Notes: a model not told the origin generated them from the letters alone. 64,000 nucleotides of DNA from Sphingomonas sp. BK345 (GCF_014193845.1 NZ_JACHZX010000002.1:310001-374000), one strand, 5' to 3'; counted from the first letter of the stretch, positions 55,073 to 63,950 are shown. Translations and numbers: made by a program.

Positions 55073-56359
55073 TCAATCGGCTCCGAGATGGGTGAGCAGC
55101 GCCGCGGGGGTCAGGCCGCGAAGGAGGGGAAGCGAGTCAGCACGCCCGTCGCGAACGAGGTCGTAGCGACCGCCGCGCCCCACGATCGTGAGCGCCGCGG
55201 GTGCGCTCCGGGCGCAGCCCTTGGGGCAGCCGGAGACGTGGATCGGTCCGGCCACCGATGCCGCGGCGAGCCGGTCCGCGAGCGCGCGGGTGACGACGCT
55301 CGCCTGCGGGCACGCGGGTGCACCGACGCAGGCGAAGACGGTGGAAGGGGCAGGCGCTGAAGCTTGCAGCCATCGCGCGTCTACTGGTGCCGGGCCGCTG
55401 ACGCGAACCTCATCCTCGCCTGCAAGGGGAGGGGGACCAGCCGAAGGCTGGTGGAGGGGTGTCGCCTCTGGTGAGCCGAGCGACATACCCACGCCGCGAC
55501 ACCCCTCAGTCACGCCTTCGCCCTGCCACCTCCGCTTGCCGGGGAAGATGTCAGAAGAGCTTGGCGGCGCCGTCGGCCGCGCCGCTTCACACTCCAGCAG
55601 CAGCGAGCGCCACGGCGTGATCCGTAGCGCCTCGACTCCGACGGCGAGCGATGCCAACTCAGCGCCCGTGAGGCGACCGTAGCGCGGCGTCACCTGCTCG
55701 CTCTCCACCTCGCCCGCGAGCGGTTCCACGCCCCCAGCAGCCCAGTTCGGCAGCACCGCCGCATGCCGCGCCATTCGCCCCGCTGCCGCGCCTCCGCTCG
55801 CGACGAACCAGTCCGCCAGTGTTGCGATCGCCTCGACCTCCTGCCCATGCTTCAGGCGCACGCCGGTCGCTCGCCCGTCAGGGCGCAGGATCAGCCCGCC
55901 GCCGTCGCCGCGTTCCAACCGCAGGTCCGCTGGCGTGCCGCCCAGCACCGCGCGTTGACCCGCGTCAACCGCGATCCCGAACTTGGCCGGAAGCGATGGC
56001 AGCTCAGCCCGCCGCGCCATCAGCGCGCGCGCTACCCGATGCGTGTCGTCGCCCTCCCGCCAGTCCGGCGCCACCGTGAGCGCGACCGCCTCGATCGCGG
56101 GGTCGGGGTCGACCAGCCCGGCCGACACCAGGCGATCCACCGCCGCGCGCCAGCCGGCCTCGTCGAAGCCGCGCAGCTGAAGCGCCGCGCGACGCGTGAG
56201 GTCGATCGCGCCGTTGCCGTAGCCCGTCGCCAGTTCGGCGACGAGCAGCGCCTGCGCGCGTGTCAGCCGCGCCAGCGGTGGCCGGAAGCGGAGCAGCAAC
56301 CCGTCGCCCGCGAGCATCGGCCGCCACGCGCTCGGGCACCAGCCGCGCACCTTGCTCAT
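55073..56359 (-). CDS. cobG: precorrin-3B synthase with in-frame repeat insert
   Basis: 428 residues. Oxygen-using siroheme/4Fe-4S-type enzyme that makes precorrin-3B. Two ferredoxin-like/siroheme half-domains; the cluster cysteines are C344 and C350 (FACVGAPAC) and C378 and C382 (GCPKGC). Residues about 266-325 are foreign: they come from a family B repeat (55411-55550) plus flanks and read SSDIFPGKRRWQGEG then SPEATPLHQPSAGPPPLAGE. Normal sequence (RITPWRSLLLE before, DARWLQASAPAPSTVFAC after) continues on both sides. All cluster ligands are intact. Start overlaps cobN. Confidence 0.92.
   Translation of the reverse strand: MSKVRGWCPSAWRPMLAGDGLLLRFRPPLARLTRAQALLVAELATGYGNGAIDLTRRAALQLRGFDEAGWRAAVDRLVSAGLVDPDPAIEAVALTVAPDWREGDDTHRVARALMARRAELPSLPAKFGIAVDAGQRAVLGGTPADLRLERGDGGGLILRPDGRATGVRLKHGQEVEAIATLADWFVASGGAAAGRMARHAAVLPNWAAGGVEPLAGEVESEQVTPRYGRLTGAELASLAVGVEALRITPWRSLLLECEAARPTAPPSSSDIFPGKRRWQGEGVTEGCRGVGMSLGSPEATPLHQPSAGPPPLAGEDEVRVSGPAPVDARWLQASAPAPSTVFACVGAPACPQASVVTRALADRLAAASVAGPIHVSGCPKGCARSAPAALTIVGRGGRYDLVRDGRADSLPLLRGLTPAALLTHLGAD
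55411..55550. repeat. family B element inside cobG
   Basis: 140 bp. Outer imperfect ends catcctcgcc…ggggaagatg; hairpin accagcc-gaa-ggctggt at 55436-55452; exact 12-base inverted repeat gaggggtgtcgc at 55454-55465 and its complement at 55496-55507. Same GGGACC-[hairpin]-GGTGGAGGGG order as copies at 8747-8952 and 28228-28393. Confidence 0.75.
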
Positions 56360-59300
56360 GCCCTATCCCCGAGCGCGGCCACGATCGCGTTGCGTCGGGT
56401 CGGCCATAGCCCCGAGCGGTGCAGCGCCAGGAAACGGGCTTCCATCGCGGCCAGCGCCGCCGGATTGGCAGCGGCGAGGAAGCCACGAACCGCCGCGTCG
56501 CCGAGCGTGGCATCGTGGTAGAGGTCGAGCAGCGCGGGCGGGACGATGCGCGCGAGATGCGCGAAGGCGGCGAGATGGTCGAGCGTCGCCGCGATCTCGG
56601 CCGCGCCGCGATAGCCGTGGCGCCTCATACCGGCGAGCCAGCGCGGGTTGCCGGCGCGCGCGCGCATCACTCGCGCGATCTCCTCGCCGATCGGCCGCGC
56701 GCGCGGGCGCGTCGGGTCGCGGCTGTCGAGGTGGAGCAACCGCGCCTCACCGCCCAGACTGGCCTTGGCCGCGGCGAAGCCGCCGACATGCGCGGCGACC
56801 TCCGCTGCGGTGAGCAGGTCGCTCTCGGGCAGATCGTGCGGGTGGATCAGCGCCGTCGCGGCGACCACGCGGCGGCGCAGGCCGGGGGCGTCGTCGAGAC
56901 CCGCCGGCGTCGCGACGGCGTCGTCATAGGCGTGCGACGAGGCGGCAAGCCACCGCTCGCCAGCGGCGGCGCGCCCCGGTTCTCCGTAGCGCTCGACGCT
57001 GTCGCCGAGCGCGACGCCATAGTCACCGGGCGCCGGGCCGTAGACCCGCGGCTCGGCCGCCGCGCCGACGAAGGGGTTGCGGTCGCGCGGCTCGTCGCGG
57101 GCGTGGAGCGCGCGCACGGCCTGGCCGAACAAGGCGCAGAGCGGCGCGAACGTGTCGCGGAACAGGCCCGATATCCTCAGCGTCACGTCGATCCGCGGCC
57201 GGTCGAGCAGCGCCAGCGGCAGGATCTCGATCCCGGTCACGCGATCCGAGCCATGATCCCATAGCGGCGCGGCGCCGAGGAGGTGAAGCGCCATCGCGAA
57301 CTCCTCGCCGGCGGTGCGCATCGTGGCCGAGCCCCACAGGTCGACCACCAGCGCCCGCGGGTAATCGCCTTCGTCCTGCAAGTGGCGGCGCAGCAGCTCC
57401 TCGGCGAGAGCGACGCCCTGACGGTGCGCCGCGCGCGATGGGGTGGCACGCGGGTCGACGCCATAGAGGTTGCGCCCGGTCGGCAGCACCGCGGCGCCCC
57501 GCGCGGGCGAGCCCGCCGGCCCCGGGGCAACGCGCCGGCCGTCCAGTGCCGCGAGCAGTCCGTCGCGCTCGTTGGCGCCGCTCTCGCCACGGCCGTAGAC
57601 GTGGAGCCCGTCGCCGAAGCGCGCGTCCTTCACGTCGCAGACGAAGGCGTCGATGCGGGTGACCCGCTCGGCGTCGCCGGCGCAGGCGGTGAGATCGAGC
57701 TCGGCGGCGAGCCCGGTCGCCGCTGCCTCGTCGGCGATGTCGCCGATCAGCCGCGCGCGTCGCGCCGGATCGAGCCCGTCGGCGGCGGAGAATTCGTCGA
57801 GCAGCAGCTCCAGGCGCCCGAGCCCCCCGCCCGTCTCGGCGCGTACCAGCGGCGGGGGCAGGTGCCCGAGCGTCACCGCGGCGGCGCGGCGCTTGGCCTG
57901 TGCGGCCTCGCCGGGATCGTTGACGATGAAGGGATAGATCAGGGGGGTCGGGCCGATCAGCGCCTCCGGCCAGCATTCGTCCGAGAGTGCCACCGCCTTG
58001 CCCGGCAGCCACTCGAGCGTGCCATGCGCGCCGACATGGACGATCGCGTCGCTGCCGCGCGCGCGCAGCCAGAGATAGAAGGCGACGTAGGCATGGCGCG
58101 GGACGCGGGTGACGTCGTGATAGTCGCCGCCGCGCGCGCGCGGGTCGCCGCGCTCCGGCTGCAGCGCGACGAGCGCGTTGCCGCGCTGAAGGGCGGCGAA
58201 GTGGAAGTGGCCATCCGCGACGGCGGAATCGTCGTCGGGCGCACCCCAGGTGGCGGTCAGTGAGTCCTGGAGAGCGCGGGGGTGGGTAGCGAGGGCGCGC
58301 TCATAGTCGGCGAGCGGCCAGGCGAGGGAAGCTTCCTTGCCCACGAAGTGGAGAGGGCGATCGTCACCACCTGCCGAAACCACCCCGGCAGACGCCGGAG
58401 TCCAGGTGGGGAACGTCGCGGTGCTATCACGGGAGCCTCCCCGCCTGTACCCCGGCGTTCGCCGGGATGGCCTAGCGATGAGCCCGCCCGGGTGCACCCC
58501 ATATAGCGGCTCGATCCCGCCAATCTCAACATCATAGCCCGCCTCGGCCAAGTCGCGCAGCAGCGCCTCGGCGGAGGCGAGCGGGTCGAGCCCGACCGCG
58601 TGCGCCAGCTGGTAGCCCTTGCCTGGGTAGGTGGAGAGCACCAGCGCGATCCGCCGCTCGCCGCGCGGCCTGCGCCCGAGCGCGACCCAGCCCGCGACGC
58701 GGTCCGCGATCGCGGCGATCCGTGCGGGCTCGGCTCGATGGACGCGCCGCGCGAACTCCAGCGCCGGATCGCGCGCGCTCGCATCCTTGAAGCTCGCCAC
58801 CCCGGCGAAGACCCGTCCATCCACCTCGGGCAGCACCACGTGCATCGCGAGGTCAGCCGGCGAGAGCCCCCGCACCGCCGCGGCCCAGTCGGACCGATCG
58901 GACGTCGCCAGCGCCACCTGGAAGACCGGCGCACCCGCGGCGTCGAGCGGGGACGCATCCTCGGCGTCACCCGCGGCGAAGGCGGTGGCGCTGACGATCG
59001 CCTCGGGCGCGAGCGCGGCGACCCAGCGCCGCAGCCAGCCGCGTGCCTCTGGCGCCTTGAGCGAGAGGACGAAGAGAGCCGCCGCAGGCAGCTCGCGCGC
59101 GGCGAGCGCCTGGCTCAGCGCCGCGATGGGCGCGACATCACCGGCGAGCAGATACGAACGGTAGAAGACGATCAGCGCACGCGGCCGCTCCACTGCGAAA
59201 GCGAGCGCGGCGGGGCAGGTGGGCGCGGCACCCTCTGCCCAGGCACCCACCGCGGCGAGCGGCGATGTCTCCGCCGGCAGCGCGGCGTCGAGCCCGGCGG

Positions 59301-59787
59301 CACGCGCGAGCAGCCCCAGCGCGGCGCGCGCCGCCTCGGCGCCGCCCGCGTCGCAGTGCCGCGCCAGCGCGCGCAGCTCGGCGGGCGGCAACGTCGAGGC
59401 GGCGTCGAGCGCGGCGTCCTCGCGCCCGTCCGCGGCGAGCACCGCCAGCGCCATGCCGCGCTCCTGCGCCAAGCGCGTGAGCTGCTGCAGGCCGTAGCTC
59501 CAGTAGGAGCGTCCACCGATCAGCCGAACCAGGATCGCGCGCGCGTGGGCCAGGGTCGTCTCGACATAGGTGTCGACCGAGAGCGGGTGCGTCAGCTCGG
59601 CGAGGTTGGCGAGCCGCAGCGAAGGCAGCGCCGCCCCGCTCGCCGAGGCGGCGTGCCAGCCGACGGCAAACGCCTGCAGGTCGCTGTCCGAGAAGGACAG
59701 GACGACGAGATCGGCGGGCGACTGCGCGAGGTCGCGCGGCGCGGCCGCCGCGTCGAGCCCGTGCGTCTCGCGGAAGAGGACGTGCAT
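56356..59787 (-). CDS. cobN: cobaltochelatase subunit CobN with in-frame repeat insert
   Basis: 1143 residues. Large subunit of the ATP-dependent chelatase that inserts cobalt into hydrogenobyrinic acid a,c-diamide. Family blocks: LVLSTYPGKGYQLAHAVGLD, VHVGAHGTLEWLPGKAVALS, LIYPFIVNDPGEAAQAKRR, and TGRNLYGVDPRATPSRAA. Residues about 435-475 (GYRRGGSRDST, TWTPASAGVVSAGG) lie in the variable linker and come from a family A repeat doublet. CobS and CobT, the AAA+ partners, are not in the window. Seven bases after cobW. Confidence 0.93.
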   Translation of the reverse strand: MHVLFRETHGLDAAAAPRDLAQSPADLVVLSFSDSDLQAFAVGWHAASASGAALPSLRLANLAELTHPLSVDTYVETTLAHARAILVRLIGGRSYWSYGLQQLTRLAQERGMALAVLAADGREDAALDAASTLPPAELRALARHCDAGGAEAARAALGLLARAAGLDAALPAETSPLAAVGAWAEGAAPTCPAALAFAVERPRALIVFYRSYLLAGDVAPIAALSQALAARELPAAALFVLSLKAPEARGWLRRWVAALAPEAIVSATAFAAGDAEDASPLDAAGAPVFQVALATSDRSDWAAAVRGLSPADLAMHVVLPEVDGRVFAGVASFKDASARDPALEFARRVHRAEPARIAAIADRVAGWVALGRRPRGERRIALVLSTYPGKGYQLAHAVGLDPLASAEALLRDLAEAGYDVEIGGIEPLYGVHPGGLIARPSRRTPGYRRGGSRDSTATFPTWTPASAGVVSAGGDDRPLHFVGKEASLAWPLADYERALATHPRALQDSLTATWGAPDDDSAVADGHFHFAALQRGNALVALQPERGDPRARGGDYHDVTRVPRHAYVAFYLWLRARGSDAIVHVGAHGTLEWLPGKAVALSDECWPEALIGPTPLIYPFIVNDPGEAAQAKRRAAAVTLGHLPPPLVRAETGGGLGRLELLLDEFSAADGLDPARRARLIGDIADEAAATGLAAELDLTACAGDAERVTRIDAFVCDVKDARFGDGLHVYGRGESGANERDGLLAALDGRRVAPGPAGSPARGAAVLPTGRNLYGVDPRATPSRAAHRQGVALAEELLRRHLQDEGDYPRALVVDLWGSATMRTAGEEFAMALHLLGAAPLWDHGSDRVTGIEILPLALLDRPRIDVTLRISGLFRDTFAPLCALFGQAVRALHARDEPRDRNPFVGAAAEPRVYGPAPGDYGVALGDSVERYGEPGRAAAGERWLAASSHAYDDAVATPAGLDDAPGLRRRVVAATALIHPHDLPESDLLTAAEVAAHVGGFAAAKASLGGEARLLHLDSRDPTRPRARPIGEEIARVMRARAGNPRWLAGMRRHGYRGAAEIAATLDHLAAFAHLARIVPPALLDLYHDATLGDAAVRGFLAAANPAALAAMEARFLALHRSGLWPTRRNAIVAALGDRA
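58380..58470. repeat. REPIN-like doublet inside cobN, family A
   Basis: 91 bp with two inverted 26-base ends (58380-58405 and 58445-58470), differing by two and three bases from the exact ends of the intergenic copy at 25201-25289. The GTGGGG after the first end is also shared. Confidence 0.75.
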
Positions 59788-59794
59788 GGCTGGC

Positions 59795-60832
59795 TCAGCC
59801 GGCGAGCGCCGCCCCGACGATCGCGGCGTCGACCCGCCCGCGCTCGGCGATCACCACCAGCCGTGTGCGGCGCGGCTCGTCGGCGCGCCACGGCCGGTCG
59901 TAGCTGGTGCGCACGCGCGCGCCGACCGCCTGCACCAGCAGCCGCATCGGCTTGCCGCGCACCGCCGCATAGCCTTTCACGCGCAACACGTCGTGGTCGC
60001 GCGCGAACGTCGCCATCCTCGCGGACAGGGCGGCCGGGTCGTCGATCTCGCCCAGCTCGTGGACGAGGCTGTCGAAATCGTCGTGCTCATGGTCGTCGAA
60101 GCCGTCGTGGTGCGACGGGCGCGCGGCGAGGTCGTCCTCCGCCGCCGCGCCGAGCCCGAGGATCACACCGGGATCGATCGCGCCGTCGACCAGTGCGACG
60201 ACAGGCACCGGTCGCGGCGCCTCGGCCACCACGACCGCGCGCGCCGTCGCCACCGCGTCCGGGCCGGCGAGATCGGCCTTGGTGAGCAGTACCACGTCGG
60301 CGCAGGCGAGCTGATCCTCGAACACCTCGGCCAGCGGCGTGTCATGCTCGACCTCGACGTCCGCGGCGCGCTGTGCGGCGACCGCGGCGGGATCGGGCGC
60401 GAAGCGGCCGGCGGCGACCGCCTCGGCGTCGGCCAGCGCGATCACGCCGTCCACCGTCACGCGCGAGCGGATCGCGGGCCAGTCGAATGCCTTGAGCAGC
60501 GGTTTGGGCAGCGCCAGCCCCGAGGTCTCGATCAGAATATGGTCCGGGCGAGGCTCGAGCGCGAGTAGCCGCTCGATCGTCGGGATGAAATCATCCGCTA
60601 CGGTGCAGCAGATGCATCCGTTGGCAAGCTCGACGATGTTCTCCGCCGGACAGTCGGGAATGGCGCATTGCTCGAGGATGGCGCCGTCGACCCCGAGCGT
60701 GCCGAACTCGTTGACGACGACGGCGAGCCGCCGCCCGCCGGCGTGGCGGATGAGATGGCTGATCAGCGTGGTCTTGCCCGCGCCGAGGAAGCCGGTGACG
60801 ACGGTGACGGGAACCTTGGACAGGTCGCGCAA
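59795..60832 (-). CDS. cobW: CobW-family GTP-dependent metal chaperone
   Basis: 345 residues from TTG behind GAAGGA; no ATG fits the family N-terminus PVTVVTGFLGAGKTTLISHL. G3E GTPase with Walker A GFLGAGKTT, the metal site GCICC, TKAD guanine specificity, and a histidine-rich loop HHDGFDDHEHDDF. Thought to deliver cobalt to the CobNST chelatase. First gene of the cobWNGHIJ operon, behind a cobalamin riboswitch with a leader of about 185 bases. Confidence 0.93.
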   Translation of the reverse strand: MRDLSKVPVTVVTGFLGAGKTTLISHLIRHAGGRRLAVVVNEFGTLGVDGAILEQCAIPDCPAENIVELANGCICCTVADDFIPTIERLLALEPRPDHILIETSGLALPKPLLKAFDWPAIRSRVTVDGVIALADAEAVAAGRFAPDPAAVAAQRAADVEVEHDTPLAEVFEDQLACADVVLLTKADLAGPDAVATARAVVVAEAPRPVPVVALVDGAIDPGVILGLGAAAEDDLAARPSHHDGFDDHEHDDFDSLVHELGEIDDPAALSARMATFARDHDVLRVKGYAAVRGKPMRLLVQAVGARVRTSYDRPWRADEPRRTRLVVIAERGRVDAAIVGAALAG

Positions 60833-61017
60833 TGATGTTCCTTCGGGGCGCCGCGACGAGTGCGTGGACCGGGGCCGAAGGTCGGCCGGCGCGCACCACG
60901 GACGGGCGCCCGCCGTCGCCCGTGCCACGCGCCGCTGCGGCCCCGGCCGCATGGCTTCGTCGCTCAGACGGAACACCGTGCCCGGCCATCCCCTGGACCA
61001 AAGGCAAGAGCGACCCT
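60833..61017 (-). other. leader between riboswitch and cobW
   Basis: About 185 bases, GC-rich with several possible hairpins (for example gggccgaag/cttcggccc-type pairing near 60868-60890). No gene seen. Long enough to hold an expression platform, but I cannot define it. Confidence 0.4.
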
Positions 61018-61228
61018 GCGCCGGCAGGTATCCTGGCTCGCGGGTCGTCGCTCCCGGCACGGCCTTCCCGGGGCGGGGCGAACCCCGCACTCCAGTGACC
61101 GCCTCCCGCCTTCGCAGGAGGCATGTGCCGCTCGCTCGCCGCTCACAGTTGCAGGGACAGCCGCGGATTTGGGGAGTGATCCCCTCACCGCATTCCCATT
61201 TGAGCCCCTCGTCGGGGCACCGGCGCGA
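61018..61228 (-). promoter_or_regulatory. cobalamin riboswitch upstream of cobW
   Basis: Read on the minus strand the full consensus is present: ccggtgcc…gggctcaaatgggaatgcggtg, ccccaaatccgcggctgt, ccctgcaactgtgagc, a variable arm, gtcactgg, cgggaaggccgtgccg, and the B12 box gagccaggatacctgccgg at 61021-61040. Clearer than the cbtB copy. It should repress cobWNGHIJ, and perhaps cobLEMBF if transcription reads on past cobK, when adenosylcobalamin is high. Confidence 0.92.
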
Positions 61229-61299
61229 TCGTGGGACCGGATACCGGCCCCGCCGCGCGGCGTAGCCGATCGCCGCGCCGCTGCCAATATGTCGCTGCG

Positions 61300-61749
61300 T
61301 CAGCGCGCGACGCGTACCGCCACTGCGGCGGTGCCGAGTGTGATCGCGTCTTCCACGACGCCTGTGGCGGTCTGGCCGTAACGGCGCATCGCCGCTGCCC
61401 GCGCGCGGAAGGTGAGGTAGGAGGCTCCGGCCGCGACCCCGGCGCCGAGCACGGCCGCGAGCGTGCGCTGCCTTCTTGGCGCGAGGCTCGCCGCCGCGAA
61501 GGCCCCGGTCGCGACGCGCGCGACCATGCCGGGCAGGATGATCCGGTCGGGCGCGGTCTTCATCTTGTCGCCGGCGAGCTCACCCGCGGCGAGCGCCAGC
61601 GTGCCCGCGGAAACGAGCGGGTGCGCGAGCAACGCGGGCGCGCCACCGCCGCGCGGCAGTTCACCGCGACGCGCGGCGTTGGCGACGGTGGCGAGCGGAG
61701 TCATCGCGCGCATGCCCGAGACGGCGGCGATCAACAGCGAGGCGAGCAT
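61300..61749 (-). CDS. DUF4126-like membrane protein
   Basis: 149 residues from ATG (MLASLLIAAVSGMRAMTPLATVA). Three to four hydrophobic segments. The GMRAMTPLA start and ALAAGELAGDKMKTAPDRI match the DUF4126 pattern seen in sphingomonads. Function unknown. An upstream in-frame extension is rejected as non-conserved. About 70 bases separate it from the riboswitch. Confidence 0.75.
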   Translation of the reverse strand: MLASLLIAAVSGMRAMTPLATVANAARRGELPRGGGAPALLAHPLVSAGTLALAAGELAGDKMKTAPDRIILPGMVARVATGAFAAASLAPRRQRTLAAVLGAGVAAGASYLTFRARAAAMRRYGQTATGVVEDAITLGTAAVAVRVAR

Positions 61750-62011
61750 GGCGGGTAGTCTCCGTGGCAATGCGGCGACAACCGGCAAGGCGGGGGAGAG
61801 TTCAACGCGGTCTGGGCTCCTCCGTGCGTACAATGGTCCGGGAGCTGTTCGGAGCGGGACAGTGTAGAACGGGGACGGTGTGGCTGCGCGGCTGTGGCTG
61901 CCCGCGATCAACGACCGGCGGTAGATGTCTATCCCTACCGGTGCGTCAGACGAGCCGGGGTGTTACGCGAACTCGGCGACGGCGACGCAGAGATGGCGTG
62001 CGCGCGGGACG
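61750..62011. other. intergenic stretch without a recognisable feature
   Basis: About 260 bases between the DUF4126 gene and the small conserved gene. I see no repeat, hairpin or coding pattern. Confidence 0.45.
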
Positions 62012-62305
62012 CTACACCTTCCTCCGCCACACCAGCGACTGGCGGTTCAACGCCGCAAGATCCGCGTCGCCCGCCACGACCGCCTCACCCAGTGCGACGG
62101 CCGCGTCGAGCTGGGCGTCGGTCGCGTGGCGATAGGCCGGGCGTGCCGCTATCGCGTCATACCAGCGTTCCCCGCAGGCGTGGTCGAGCAGGATGCGCTG
62201 GAAGCAATGATCCGCGTGAACGGGCCAGCCGCGCGCGCGCGCCAGCCCCGGCATCACCTCGCGGGTGAGCGCGAGCCAGCGGCGCTCGCGCTCCTCGCGC
62301 GTCAC
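62012..62305 (-). CDS. small conserved protein of unknown function
   Basis: 97 residues from GTG (V-TREERERRWLALTREVMPG). Conserved-looking core RGWPVHADHCFQRILLDHACGERWYDAI and ALGEAVVAGDADLAALNRQSLVWRRK. Similar sphingomonad proteins are sometimes labelled acetyltransferase, but no acetyl-CoA motif is present, so I give no function. Follows the TOBE gene by ten bases; likely lpdA-TOBE-this gene form one transcript. Confidence 0.72.
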   Translation of the reverse strand: MTREERERRWLALTREVMPGLARARGWPVHADHCFQRILLDHACGERWYDAIAARPAYRHATDAQLDAAVALGEAVVAGDADLAALNRQSLVWRRKV

Positions 62306-62315
62306 GCCGGCCGGC

Positions 62316-62522
62316 TCACTTGCCGATCAGGACGTCGCTGGCCTTCACCACGACGGTAACGGCATCGCCCACCGCGAGCGCGAGCTCGGCGATCGCCTCC
62401 TCGGTGATCGCGGCGGTGACGGTGTTGCCCCCGCCGATGTCGACCTTGACCGTGCCGTTGACCGCACCCGGCGTGATCGCGGTGATCGTGCCGCTGATCT
62501 GGTTGCGCGCGCTGAGCTTCAT
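62316..62522 (-). CDS. TOBE domain (molbindin-like) protein
   Basis: 68 residues, a single Mop/TOBE domain: MKLSARNQISGTITAITPGAVNGTVKVDIGGGNTVTA… Single-domain members bind molybdate or tungstate as oligomers. Placed 11 bases after lpdA. No molybdate transporter is nearby. Confidence 0.9.
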   Translation of the reverse strand: MKLSARNQISGTITAITPGAVNGTVKVDIGGGNTVTAAITEEAIAELALAVGDAVTVVVKASDVLIGK

Positions 62523-62533
62523 GCTGCCCGACC

Positions 62534-63934
62534 TCAGATATGGATCGGCTTGCCGGTGACCGCCATCGCGGCTTCCTTGATCGCCTCAGAATGCGTCGGG
62601 TGCGCGTGGCAGGTGTAGGCGATGTCCTCGCTGGTGGCGCCGAACTCCATCGCCTGCGCCGCCTGCGCGATCATCGTGCCGCCGACGGTGGCGATGCACC
62701 ACACGCCGAGCACGCGATCGGTCTTGGCGTCGGCGATCACCTTCACGAAGCCGTCGGGCTCGTGGTTGGTCTTGGCGCGGCTGTTGGCCATCATCGGGAA
62801 CTTGCCGACCTTCACCTCGCCGCGCTCGCGCGCGACCTCCTCGGTGAGGCCGACGCCCGCGATCTCGGGCCAGGTATAGACCACCGAGGGGATCACGTCG
62901 TGGTTCACGATGCCATGCTGCCCGGCGATGTTCTCGGCCACCGCGATGCCCTCGTCTTCGGCCTTGTGCGCGAGCATCGGGCCGGGGACGACGTCGCCGA
63001 TCGCCCAGATGCCGTCGACCTTGGTGCGGAAGTCGTGGTCGATCTCGACCTGGCCGCGCTGGTTGGTGGCGAGCCCGGCGGCCTCGAGGTTGAGCCCGTC
63101 GGTGTTGGGGCGGCGCCCGATCGACACCAGCACGCAATCGGCCTCGAGCGTGGTCGCCTCGCCGCCCTTCGCGGGCTCGAGCGTCAGCACCGCCTTGCCG
63201 CCCTCGACCGCGACGTTGGTCACCTTGGTCGAGAGCTTGAACTCGATCCCCTGCTTCTTGAAGATCTTGTTCGACTCCTTGCGGATGTCGCCGTCGAAGC
63301 CGGGCAGGATCTGGTCGAGGAACTCGACGCAGGTCACCTTGGCGCCGAGCCGGCGCCACACCGAGCCGAGCTCGAGCCCGATCACGCCGCCGCCGATCAC
63401 CACCATATGGTCGGGGACGCGCGGCAGCTCGAGCGCGCCGGTCGAGTCGACCACCACCTGCTGGTCGATCGTCACGCCCGGCAGCGCGGTGACCGACGAG
63501 CCCGTCGCGATCACGATGTTCTTGGCGGTGACGCGCTGGTCGCCGACGGTGACGCTGTGCGCGTCCTCGAAGGCGGCGCGGCCCTTGAGCCAGGCCACCT
63601 TGTTCTTCTTGAAGAGATATTCGATGCCGCCGGTGAGCTGCTTCACCGCGTCGCGGCGCTGGCCGTGCATCGTCTCGAGGTCGAGCTCGACCTGGGTCTT
63701 GATGCCCAGCTTGGCCATGGCGCCGTTGGCGGCATGGTCGTACAGCTCCGAGGCGTGGAGCATCGCCTTGGAGGGAATGCAGCCGACGTTGAGGCAGGTG
63801 CCGCCCAGCGTCTCGCGGCTCTCGGCGCAGGCGGTGCGAAGCCCGAGCTGCGCGGCACGGATCGCGGCGACATAGCCGCCCGGCCCGGCGCCGATCACGA
63901 GGACGTCATAGTCGTACTGCTGTTCGTCAGCCAT
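62534..63934 (-). CDS. lpdA: dihydrolipoyl dehydrogenase
   Basis: 466 residues from ATG (a GTG one codon earlier is less well spaced from GGAG). E3 of 2-oxo acid dehydrogenase complexes, reoxidising dihydrolipoyl groups with NAD. FAD motif VIGAGPGGYVAAIRAA, redox disulfide GGTCLNVGCIPSKAML, NAD motif VVIGGGVIGLELGSV, and the catalytic histidine in CHAHPTHSEAI. Probably serves PdhAB from this window and 2-oxoglutarate dehydrogenase. Confidence 0.96.
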   Translation of the reverse strand: MADEQQYDYDVLVIGAGPGGYVAAIRAAQLGLRTACAESRETLGGTCLNVGCIPSKAMLHASELYDHAANGAMAKLGIKTQVELDLETMHGQRRDAVKQLTGGIEYLFKKNKVAWLKGRAAFEDAHSVTVGDQRVTAKNIVIATGSSVTALPGVTIDQQVVVDSTGALELPRVPDHMVVIGGGVIGLELGSVWRRLGAKVTCVEFLDQILPGFDGDIRKESNKIFKKQGIEFKLSTKVTNVAVEGGKAVLTLEPAKGGEATTLEADCVLVSIGRRPNTDGLNLEAAGLATNQRGQVEIDHDFRTKVDGIWAIGDVVPGPMLAHKAEDEGIAVAENIAGQHGIVNHDVIPSVVYTWPEIAGVGLTEEVARERGEVKVGKFPMMANSRAKTNHEPDGFVKVIADAKTDRVLGVWCIATVGGTMIAQAAQAMEFGATSEDIAYTCHAHPTHSEAIKEAAMAVTGKPIHI

Positions 63935-63950
63935 CACTCTGCTCCATCGT

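Noticed and set aside
59795..61090. CobW starting at the far upstream standard start codon
   Set aside because: The extension would be encoded by the leader and riboswitch B12 box and has no family similarity; the TTG behind GAAGGA gives the normal N-terminus.
62012..62305. Small protein as a GCN5-type acetyltransferase
   Set aside because: No acetyl-CoA binding motif and too short for the fold.
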